Shown here: one piece after another, positions 7,454 to 13,524 of the stretch
Layout: the number at the start of each line of letters is the position of its first letter
How positions within the stretch are numbered: the first letter of the stretch is position 1
NCBI GenBank assembly: GCA_003353825.1
Contig: PIVW01000110.1
Span: 1 to 13,524 of the forward strand
Length of the DNA: 13,524 bases
Direction of reading: 5' to 3'
DNA from: Chloroflexota bacterium
GTDB lineage: Bacteria > Chloroflexota > Anaerolineae > J102
Translations under genes and position numbers: made by a program
Notes under the pieces: generated by a model
Told to the model about the DNA's origin: nothing
Databases searched by the model: none
What the model saw: the letters and a program-made list of their open reading frames with translations, nothing else

Positions 7454-7897
7454 ATGCTCAAAACCGAGAATTCAATAACAAACGGAAACTGGTTTCCCGG
7501 GTTACAAAAAGAGTGGTAGCGGCCACCATCTCCGCCATAGCAAACAATTCGGTTGTGGCTTCGTCACCCTATGATATCCACTATACCAGCAGTTACAACT
7601 AATCAACCAGATCTTCAAAAGATGAGGAGGCATCTTTTTACCTTAGATCATGGCAAAATGGCAGGCGCCCACCATTTGCGCCAATAGAGCAGCGCTGCCT
7701 TCAACCAGACCATTGATGTGCCTATGACGGTAGTGGATCAGAATTAACTGGTGACAGTGAGTTTTATTGTCAGGCCAGGATCGAAGCCGTGGGTTCTCAC
7801 TACACCGAGGTTCATGCTAATGCTTCTGCGTTGTGTATAATAATGGCGAGGCCTTGCTCACAAGGTCCCGTCAAATTACATCAAGGAGCACAGCAAG
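7454..7897. other. Gene-free stretch of 444 bp with hairpins
   Basis: This lies between divergent transcription units. GGAAAC (7484-7489) / GTTTCC (7492-7497) is a perfect palindrome 31 bp upstream of the MoaD-like start and could be an operator. AAAAGATG (7617-7624) / CATCTTTT (7631-7638) is a perfect 8-bp hairpin followed by one more T. On the minus strand an open frame of about 55 codons, without a start codon, ends at a TAA just before that hairpin; I do not recognise its product (ends ALLAQMVGACHFAMI). A TATAAT (7836-7841) lies 57 bp before the MarC start, without a good -35. CCTTG (7852-7856) / CAAGG (7861-7865) forms a small leader hairpin. Confidence 0.5.
7617..7638. terminator. Hairpin, possible bidirectional terminator
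   Basis: A perfect 8-bp stem (AAAAGATG/CATCTTTT) with loop AGGAGG. T-runs flank the stem on both strands, as in bidirectional terminators, but the stem is AT-rich and no convincing gene ends beside it. Confidence 0.35.
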
Positions 7898-8543
7898 ATG
7901 GATTTAGCTAGCATCGATTTCTATCTCATCTTTGGCCTTATTTCTGCTGCTACTCATTGGTATGGGTCCTAAGATCGCCCTGGTCCCCTTCCTGGAACTC
8001 ACCCAGGGAATGGATGCTGACACGCAGAAGGGTATAGCGAATCACATGGTGCGGACAGCTCTTGGCACAGCACTGTTATTGGTTGCGCTGGGCTGGTTCC
8101 TCATGCGGCTGTTACACTTCACGCCGGGAGCAGCCAATATCGCGGGCGGAATCGTCTTGCTGCTGTTGGCCTTGCATATGTTGGTTAGCCCAGGGAAAGC
8201 AGACCATCATGAGGAAGCCGGCGGTCGAGATGCGATGAGGATGGCTGTTTATCCACTGGCCGTGCCCTACCTGCTCAATCCAGCCGGCATCGCTGCCCTT
8301 GTCATTGCTTCCGGAGACATTAATTCCGTGCTCATGGCCGCCATCGTCATTGCCCTCGTTTTGCTGGTAGGCGCCATCGATTTCGCCGTTTTTAGAAACA
8401 TGGACAAGCTAGCCAAACATCTGGACCCCTCCCGCCTGGCGGTGACAGAGGCGGTCTTTGGCGTGCTGCTCGCAGCGCTGGCCGTGCAGCTCATGGTCGA
8501 CGGTATGGATGATCTGGGCATTTTTGATTTGGCCCCACACTAG
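7898..8543 (+). CDS. MarC-family membrane protein with an apparent +1 frameshift
   Basis: The natural start is ATG 7898, with Shine-Dalgarno AAGGAG (7883-7888) nine bases upstream, encoding MDLASIDFYLI. That frame then leaves the family. The adjacent frame picks up from 7932 as LALFLLLLIGMGPKIALV, so one extra T in the run 7931-7933 explains the break. The rest has six hydrophobic segments, including the VPYLLNPAGIAALV repeat typical of MarC/UPF0056 proteins. Repaired length would be about 214 aa, normal for the family. The biochemical role of MarC proteins is not established. The extra base could be a sequencing error, a real mutation or slippage; a start at TTG 7932 would delete the N-terminus and has no Shine-Dalgarno. 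The lipid-kinase gene follows after 23 bp. Confidence 0.82.
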
Positions 8544-8566
8544 ATAAAGTACAGAAGGAGTTCTAC

Positions 8567-9982
8567 ATGAATGAAAGACAAACAATGCAACTTCTATTGG
8601 CTGTGTTCAATGGCAAAGCCAGCGCAGAGCAGGCGCTGGCGCAATTACCCAAACGTGACCGCAGCATTGTTTCTGCCGTGATCATGACAAAAGATACAGA
8701 CGAACTTGTCCAGTTCACCGATGTAGGGCTCACTCCGAGGAAAGGAGCCGTAGGGGGCGTGGTGCTGGGAGGGATGATCGGTCTGTTGACCGGCGGCGCC
8801 GGCCTGGCGCTGGCTGCAGTGGGAGGGGTTCTGGGAAACCAGACAGTCAAGCGAAAGCAGACAGAACGCCTGGCGCCCGAATATCTCAAACAGGTGGCTG
8901 GTTCACTCGGCCCTGACTCTTCGGCCATCATCGCAGTAAGCAAGCGTCACTTGAATTCGGAAATCGCCGACATGTTATCTGCCATAGGCGCAGCATTGTA
9001 TGAAGTACCGATCACTGACGATATGTCCGATGCCATGGATGATCACTCGGATGAAGCCTATGAGACCTTGTTGACAGCATTGGCAGATACCACCGGGGGG
9101 CAGGCAAAATTGACCATCCCCTACGCCAAAATCCATGTGGTGATCAATCCGGTTTCTGGCAAGGACGAACCCATCGTAAATGTCTTGAATAGTGTCTTCA
9201 ACAAATACGGTGTTGATTGGGATATCAGCATCACGCGCAAATATGGCGATGCCACCCAATTCGCCCGGCAGGCTGCGGAAGCGGGGTACGATCTCGTGGC
9301 AGGTTATGGCGGAGATGGCACACAACACGAGATAGCCAATGGCGTTATGGGTACAGGCGTGCCTATGGGTGTGTTGCCGGGGGGTACAGGTAATGGCTTT
9401 GCCAATGAGTTGGGTACGCCAAATACACTGCGGCCGGCTGTAGAACTGCTTTGTACGAGCCACAATCGCCGCAAAATCGATATAGCTCAACTCAAGGATG
9501 GTTACTTCGTGCAGCGCTTATTCACAGGCATCGAACCGGAGGAACAGACCAGCCGGGCGGATAAAGACAAATACGGCACCTTCGCCTACCTAAAACGCGA
9601 CATCAATCGCCTTAGCGAGCTTCAAGACATCCCCTACCGCTTGACCATCGACGGCGAAGCCATTGATGTAATGGGGCACAAATGTTATGTGGTCAACTCC
9701 GCCAAGGCGGGCACCGGATTTTCCATCAGCGCCAAATTTGAGGTGGATGATGGCTATTTGGATGTATTTATGCTGAGCCGGGATCGAACCAGTATGAGCG
9801 CGGCTATCGAGCGCTTCTTCAATTTACAAACCGAGAAGGCAGGACTCTATTACTGGCGGGGGCAAAATATCAAGATCGATGTCGAACCCAATCAGCCGGT
9901 GTGGAGCGATGGCGAGTATAGCGGTCGCACACCTGTCTCCATCAAAGTGTTGGCGGCTGCTTTGACGGTGGCTGTGCCGTAA
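8567..9982 (+). CDS. DUF1269-like domain fused to diacylglycerol-kinase catalytic domain
   Basis: This 471-aa protein has two parts. Residues 1-150 resemble DUF1269: a short alpha/beta start, then a glycine-rich membrane-like hairpin (GAVGGVVLGGMIGLLTGGAG from 60, continuing to 90). Residues 188-471 are a diacylglycerol kinase/YegS/sphingosine-kinase-type catalytic domain: NPVSGK (194-199), YGGDGT (247-252, nucleotide-binding) and LPGGTGNGFANELG (270-283). The C-terminal DVEPNQPVWSDGE block is also typical (usually a D-GE motif). It should phosphorylate a lipid or prenol-type alcohol at the membrane. Shine-Dalgarno AGAAGGAG (8553-8560) is six bases before the ATG. It is probably co-transcribed with the MarC-family gene. 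The pairing of domains is unusual; I cannot name the substrate. Confidence 0.9.
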   Translation: MNERQTMQLLLAVFNGKASAEQALAQLPKRDRSIVSAVIMTKDTDELVQFTDVGLTPRKGAVGGVVLGGMIGLLTGGAGLALAAVGGVLGNQTVKRKQTERLAPEYLKQVAGSLGPDSSAIIAVSKRHLNSEIADMLSAIGAALYEVPITDDMSDAMDDHSDEAYETLLTALADTTGGQAKLTIPYAKIHVVINPVSGKDEPIVNVLNSVFNKYGVDWDISITRKYGDATQFARQAAEAGYDLVAGYGGDGTQHEIANGVMGTGVPMGVLPGGTGNGFANELGTPNTLRPAVELLCTSHNRRKIDIAQLKDGYFVQRLFTGIEPEEQTSRADKDKYGTFAYLKRDINRLSELQDIPYRLTIDGEAIDVMGHKCYVVNSAKAGTGFSISAKFEVDDGYLDVFMLSRDRTSMSAAIERFFNLQTEKAGLYYWRGQNIKIDVEPNQPVWSDGEYSGRTPVSIKVLAAALTVAVP

Positions 9983-10056
9983 ACGTGATCTCATGGCAAG
10001 TCAGTTTTCAACGAGAATATAATCTAGTGAATGAAGATTAACTTTGCCAAGAGCTG

Positions 10057-10893
10057 TTGGCGATAGAAAGCAGAGTGGGATTACATGAAGGAATTGAACT
10101 TAAGTCTATTATTGACTACGCCGACTTAGTGCGAGAGACTGAATGGCAACAAAAATGGGAGCCTCGTGCAAGATCGATGAGCCAACTCCACGACATGCGT
10201 GGGAGTATTTGGTCAGATGTGATTGAGCGTTGCCTTACAGAACATGGCTACGCATATGTCCCCAAAATTAGCACGCCCATCTACATCGATCGCCCCATTG
10301 TGCTTCGAAGCGGCAATCGGCTCATAGTACATCCTGAAACTGAGATACGCTTGAAGGTCGGGACAGTGGGAACGTGTATGGTACGTAATTCCCAGGTAGT
10401 GCTTTCCCAAGATCGCCCTGTTCAGATGTGCAGAGGTGCCGATGAAGATATCCTTGTTGAAGGGGGGATCTGGTGTGATCAGAATAATGATGGCCGCGGT
10501 CGCGGTGGTGAATACGACCCCAAAGGTTCAGTGCCAGGCTCGATAGGGATGTTCTTGTTCCAGGATATCTCGCGAGTCGTTGTGCGAAATGTAATCTTTC
10601 GCGATTGCTCTGCTTTTGCCGTTCAGATAGGAAATGCAAGCGACTACATTTTCGAAGGCATCACCTTTGATGAAACGGCGGACGGCATTCATGTCGACGG
10701 ACCTTCGCAGCGAGGGATTATTCGCCACATTCATGGTAAAACGAATGACGATGCTGTTGCGCTCAATGCCTGGGACTGGCACATCGGCAGTATCACGTTC
10801 GGGTCGATCACTGATGTATTGGATGTTTTCAACCCAAATGCTAACCCTGTTGTGAAGGGGTTGATAGTCAAAGATGGGCATGGTTCATTCTGA
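10057..10893 (+). pseudogene. Truncated right-handed beta-helix (GH28/pectate-lyase-like) gene
   Basis: The frame encodes 278 residues with beta-helix repeats: LVEGGIWCDQNNDGRG (132-147), ISRVVVRNVIFRDCSAFAVQ (171-190), TADGIHVDGPSQRG (207-220) and KTNDDAVALNAWDW (228-241). DGIHVDG and NDDAVAL are typical of GH28-related proteins, which are usually well above 400 residues, so the C-terminal third is missing. After TGA 10891-10893 a neighbouring frame continues as STCPLYNYGASTRANGIRR before its own stop, which suggests a frameshift near 10890. The start is also poor: only TTG 10057 (or CTG) follows a TAA at 10039, with no Shine-Dalgarno, and the TTG sits in the palindrome GCCAA/TTGGC. No signal peptide is seen. 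I treat it as a decaying gene. A short functional protein cannot be excluded. Confidence 0.7.
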
Positions 10894-10947
10894 GTACTTG
10901 TCCCCTTTACAATTATGGCGCATCCACGAGGGCGAATGGAATTCGTC

Positions 10948-11036
10948 GCTGAAAGTACGAAGGCTCCTTAGAGCCCGGCCCCTCAGGGCCTGGTTTGCCA
11001 GCACGCGAGCGCCTGAGGGCGCTTTGTACTTTCAGC
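10948..11036. repeat. Large imperfect hairpin (11-bp outer arms, 8-bp inner arms)
   Basis: Outer arms GCTGAAAGTAC (10948-10958) and GTACTTTCAGC (11026-11036) are perfectly complementary, with AAG/CTT continuing inward past one mismatch. Inner arms CCCTCAGG (10980-10987) and CCTGAGGG (11012-11019) are also perfect. It sits in non-coding debris 3' of the beta-helix relic. Structure and size (89 bp) fit a small palindromic element, or a remnant of one, better than a simple terminator. Confidence 0.6.
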
Positions 11037-11085
11037 CAGGGATTCTTGGTATATGATGCTAAAATTGGCAATACCGCAAAAGTTA

Positions 11086-12159
11086 CTATGAGGTATCAAT
11101 TAGGGGCAGAGCAAACCAGCGTAGCTCTAACTGCTTGAGTTGTGCCCGAGATCGTTTTGCAGACCGTGTATGAAGCCTGAAGCAGTCACGATGTTGGCGA
11201 GTACGTAGCCGTTCTTGAGAGAATTCATAAGGGTCAACGTGCGCTAAAGCACTAATGGTTTCTCTACCTTTTCTTGCCGAATCAGTTCCCCTACCTCACT
11301 CCGCACCTCTTTTCGCAAGTTCACCTTCATAGCCTGGTCTTCTTGCGCCACTGGCTCAGCCGCATTGTTGAGATAATGTATCTGGCAATAACCATGTTTG
11401 GCTTGCGGAAATACGGTCGGGATAGCGGGCGCCAACCCTCGCCGCTTGTCACTCATCACAGAGGCTACATGTAATCCCAAGTCTGCAATTGGCTGTAGGA
11501 AGTTGACGAATGTCGCTTTGTCTTGTCGGCTCAGCCAACCACTGCGCAGCGTCAACCCCAGTTGCAATTCTCGTACCAACCATAACTGGGGTTCTCCACC
11601 CTCGGGCGCCAGCCCATCCCTACTCAGAATCAGTCCATTTCGCTCTGATACAGCCTTCAACTCCTCCAGATATTGGCGCTCGTGGCAAGCCAGCAAGGGA
11701 AAGTATCTATCATGGTACTTTCTTTATGAGATCGGCAACATCTCCAGATTCGCTGTGGCAAGCCAGCAAGGGCAAGTATCTATCATGGTACAGATGACGC
11801 ACTTCCGACTCGCTGATTTGAAGACGAGGGCTCAACGCCTGATGGATACCACCAAATCGCTCAAAGTGCTGCTGACGCAACCACCCTATCTGGGCGATTA
11901 CATCGTATCCATATGTACAATAACTAGGCGCAGTCTGTTGCCACTGCCCAGACTTACAAATGACCTGATGTCTTACACAATCTGTATTCAGACAATACTT
12001 GGATCGATGGGCAACCGTCATCACTCCTCCCATCGTCTGCACCACCTTGGCCTTGCTCGTGTAGGCTATTTTCAACTTCCTTTCGCATTCCGGCCAGCTT
12101 TCTTGCTCAAAGGTGTACACAATTGCATTCTTCGGGTACTATTCTCTTGAGGTTTTCAT
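11086..12159 (-). pseudogene. DDE-type transposase pseudogene
   Basis: A minus-strand transposase broken at several places. ATG 12159 has a good Shine-Dalgarno (AGAGGAG just upstream) but TAG at codon 7 (12139-12141). The frame then runs to HDRYLPLLACH, where a 73-bp duplication shifts it, and it resumes as LACHERQYLEELK. The catalytic region follows: SRDGLAPEGG (first Asp), VASVMSDKRRGLAPA (second Asp) and CQIHYLNNAAEP. A stop occurs at 11244, but the adjacent frame stays open (AHVDPYEFSQERLRTRQ) to a stop at 11086-11088, suggesting a further frameshift in the A-run near 11265-11270. The 'DGLxPE...SDxQ...CxxHYLxxAAxP' pattern belongs to a transposase family common in Chloroflexota and cyanobacteria; I do not assign an IS family. 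Complete IS ends were not found. Confidence 0.82.
11683..11791. repeat. 36-bp direct repeat in the transposase (73-bp duplication)
   Basis: The 36-bp block at 11683-11718 recurs at 11756-11791 with one mismatch (gggaaag versus gggcaag). Copies are 73 bp apart, with 37 bp of other sequence between. Because 73 is not a multiple of three it shifts the transposase frame. Removing one 73-bp unit joins RYLPLLACH directly to ERQYLEELK. Confidence 0.9.
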
Positions 12160-12440
12160 GACGTGCTCCTCTTGCTTGAGATACAGTTAATATGTCATGA
12201 GAACCCCACTTGTCAACTCTCGTAGCAACTTTTGCGCCACTGCTAATATTGACAGCTACCCCATCTACTAGAATAATATAAAGAACTTTATACAAACTAT
12301 GTCCGGTCTAACAAAACAATGAACGCGGATCCTAAAAAGCGTGTATACCATTTCGTTTTATCGCATAGCTGGTCTCCGCTTTTTAGTACCGGTTATTGTA
12401 GACGTTGGGCATTTGAATCATATCTATTTGAGGTTGTATA
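12160..12440. other. Gene-free stretch before the L,D-transpeptidase, with promoter-like and inverted-repeat elements
   Basis: TTGACA (12249-12254) is followed 19 bp later by TAATAT (12274-12279), a plausible though wide-spaced promoter for the downstream gene about 160 bp away. A perfect 10-bp inverted repeat, CTAAAAAGCG (12332-12341) / CGCTTTTTAG (12377-12386), lies between this and the start codon and could be a regulatory hairpin or an insertion-element end. No convincing coding frame was found. Confidence 0.4.
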
Positions 12441-13118
12441 GTGAATTTTGATAAATCTCTACAGTACTGGATAAAATGGTGCCTTGGCGGTCTTGCAATT
12501 GGTTTATTGTTTGGTTTGATTGGGTTATTCGTACTTTCTGGGGGACATGTTAAAGAATATCTTATTTGGCGTGGGATGGTGACTTTTAAGCGTCCCGTAA
12601 CACTGGTTACAGATTATCGTGTTGTGGTTTCAAAGTCAGAGCATCAGTTGACGGTTTTTTACAATAATGAAGTCATTAAGTCTTTTCGTGTTGGAATTAG
12701 CAAACATGGAGTAGGTCCGCGCCGAATATGGGCGGATGAATTAACACCTGAAGGTTCTTTTTTAATTGCCAGCATGCAATACGAATCTCAGTTTGGCCCT
12801 CGTCAAATGCTTCTTGACACAACAACACAATCTTTAGAAGATTACTATGTTCAATACGGAGACGCAGGGCGTCTCCGTATTGCCTCTTGGGAATTCCAAC
12901 ACAAGTCTCTGGATACGATCTGGGAAGTGTATGATTTCAATCAAGAAGACCTTGAATTTCCTATCTGGAATGATATATTAATACATGGCGGAGGAAGTAA
13001 TAGTGACTGGACATATGGTTGTATTGCGCTTGATGATCAGGACGTTATAGAATTGTATGATATATTGAAGCAATCAACCAATGGAGGGTTAGGTGTCAAA
13101 GTCACAATTCAGCATTAG
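12441..13118 (+). CDS. Membrane-anchored L,D-transpeptidase (YkuD family)
   Basis: This 225-aa protein has one N-terminal membrane segment (about residues 14-33, CLGGLAIGLLFGLIGLFVLS) with a charged start, then an extracytoplasmic catalytic domain. The YkuD signature is ILIHGGGSNSDWTYGCIALD (179-198): His182 and the nucleophile Cys194 are present. Tyr192 stands where many members have His. Such enzymes cross-link peptidoglycan or attach proteins to it using L,D bonds, and resist most beta-lactams. The start is GTG 12441, with GAGG (12430-12433) upstream. Base composition is markedly lower in GC than other intact genes here (about 40% in a counted stretch) and it lies between two transposase remnants, suggesting transfer. 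A perfect 14-bp hairpin lies inside it (12852-12882). The reading frame looks intact. Confidence 0.9.
   Translation: MNFDKSLQYWIKWCLGGLAIGLLFGLIGLFVLSGGHVKEYLIWRGMVTFKRPVTLVTDYRVVVSKSEHQLTVFYNNEVIKSFRVGISKHGVGPRRIWADELTPEGSFLIASMQYESQFGPRQMLLDTTTQSLEDYYVQYGDAGRLRIASWEFQHKSLDTIWEVYDFNQEDLEFPIWNDILIHGGGSNSDWTYGCIALDDQDVIELYDILKQSTNGGLGVKVTIQH
12852..12882. repeat. Perfect 14-bp inverted repeat inside the L,D-transpeptidase gene
   Basis: CAATACGGAGACGC (12852-12865), loop AGG, then the exact inverse GCGTCTCCGTATTG (12869-12882). It encodes QYGDAGRLRI without breaking the frame. The stem is GC-rich within an AT-rich gene. Confidence 0.95.
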
Positions 13119-13154
13119 GAATGCGCTTGGATAAAGAATTGTGCTATAAAAAAT

Positions 13155-13178
13155 GCCCAACAAAGCGTGCACCCGACG
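13155..13178 (+). repeat. attC-like half-site (candidate)
   Basis: The sequence starting GCCCAACAAAGCGTGCACCC resembles one half of integron attC-type repeats or the dispersed repeats with the same GCCCAAC...GCACCCGACG ends seen in environmental bacterial genomes. The complementary half (ending GTTGGGC) is not found before the window ends, and a transposase fragment begins 20 bp later, so the other half may have been displaced. Confidence 0.3.
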
Positions 13179-13197
13179 TGTGGGGTAGGACTGCACT

Positions 13198-13524
13198 TCA
13201 ACTGGGAGTTGGACACCATCGTTGAATGAGGCGTAAAGCCTCCAGTGATGGCCGCCCACGTTGTCTGTGGGGCTGCCACTGCGGAGGAGGAACTTTGAAG
13301 GAAAGCAATTCATGAACGGACCACTGATGCTCGGTCAAGCCGGCAGCCATAGCAGGAGTACGATGCACCCAGCGGTAGTTGTAAGAACCGAGCCAGAGAC
13401 AAACCCTGAGACTTTTATGATAATCACAGAAGTTGTAGAGACAACCAATGAGGTACATGGCATCGTGGAGGGTATGCGGCTGCTGGGCCAGGGTGCGGGA
13501 GCGTCGGGTGAGAGGATGGAATCG
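13198..13524 (-). CDS. C-terminal part of a second transposase (runs off the window)
   Basis: A minus-strand frame is open from the window edge to TGA 13198-13200. It carries LTRRSRTLAQQPHTLHDAMY, CLYNFCDYHKSLRV, RTPAMAAGLTEHQWSVHELL and a basic RQRGRPS tail. YNFC..H.SLR followed by RTPAMAAGLT is a recognisable C-terminal signature of IS transposases (DDE type, third acidic region just upstream). The frame extends through all 22 codons before the internal ATG at 13458, so that ATG is not the real start. It is unrelated in sequence to the transposase pseudogene at 11086-12159. Whether the full gene is intact cannot be seen here. Confidence 0.75.
   Translation of the reverse strand, partial: RFHPLTRRSRTLAQQPHTLHDAMYLIGCLYNFCDYHKSLRVCLWLGSYNYRWVHRTPAMAAGLTEHQWSVHELLSFKVPPPQWQPHRQRGRPSLEALRLIQRWCPTPS

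Noticed and set aside
7644..7815. Minus-strand open frame of about 55 codons before the AAAAGATG hairpin
   Set aside because: No start codon, no Shine-Dalgarno and no recognisable domain; mentioned only under the gene-free stretch.
10874..11056. Small open frame overlapping the end of the beta-helix gene
   Set aside because: It runs through the large hairpin and shows no domain; it is best read as debris of the truncated gene.
11086..13524. The two transposases and the L,D-transpeptidase as one composite transposon
   Set aside because: The transposases belong to different families and no matching terminal repeats were found.

Overview
The window looks like accessory chromosome from an environmental Chloroflexota-type bacterium (Anaerolineae or Caldilinea relatives). 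That placement is an inference from gene content, from 7-bp tandem repeats between genes and from IS-remnant density; no rRNA or other marker gene is present to prove it. Most genes are GC-rich (a hand count at 9361-9420 gives 58%). One gene near the right end is clearly AT-richer (40% at 12601-12660).

Left part (1-6074, all + strand). The window opens with the last codons of a gene whose end resembles the end of the beta-helix gene at 10057. A glycan-catabolism cluster follows: GH4 alpha-galactosidase-like enzyme, type I sulfatase, a second paralogous GH4 enzyme, and an SDR oxidoreductase. Both GH4 proteins carry the CHSV signature of the alpha-galactosidase subgroup. None of the four has an obvious signal peptide, so the likely setting is cytoplasmic breakdown of small, possibly sulfated, alpha-galactosides. 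The SDR has Cys where the catalytic Ser is expected. Next comes a MazF-type toxin-antitoxin pair whose promoter -10 element is built into a perfect 8-bp inverted repeat, a likely autoregulatory operator.

Middle (6075-9982). A decayed 5' fragment of galactokinase (galK), with two nonsense codons, abuts the 3' end of a minus-strand pair. That pair is a MoaD/ThiS-like ubiquitin-fold protein with an unusual 30-residue tail after its glycines, coupled by ATGA overlap to a 3-methyladenine DNA glycosylase. A 444-bp non-coding stretch with several hairpins follows. Then come a MarC-family membrane protein (apparent +1 frameshift near its start) and a protein joining a DUF1269-like glycine-rich N-terminal domain to a diacylglycerol-kinase catalytic domain.

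Right part (9983-13524). This is a decay and insertion zone. It contains a truncated beta-helix (GH28-like) gene, a large imperfect hairpin, a minus-strand transposase pseudogene broken by a nonsense codon, a 73-bp duplication and probably a frameshift, an AT-rich membrane-anchored L,D-transpeptidase with a perfect 14-bp hairpin inside its coding sequence, a short attC-like half-site, and the C-terminal end of a second, unrelated transposase running off the window.

The strongest unifying theme is galactose/sulfated-glycan use (two alpha-galactosidases, a sulfatase, a galK relic and two beta-helix relics) in a locus that is being eroded. I did not find a convincing wholly new system. The best candidates for something undescribed are the tailed MoaD-like protein coupled to the DNA glycosylase, and the DUF1269-lipid kinase fusion.
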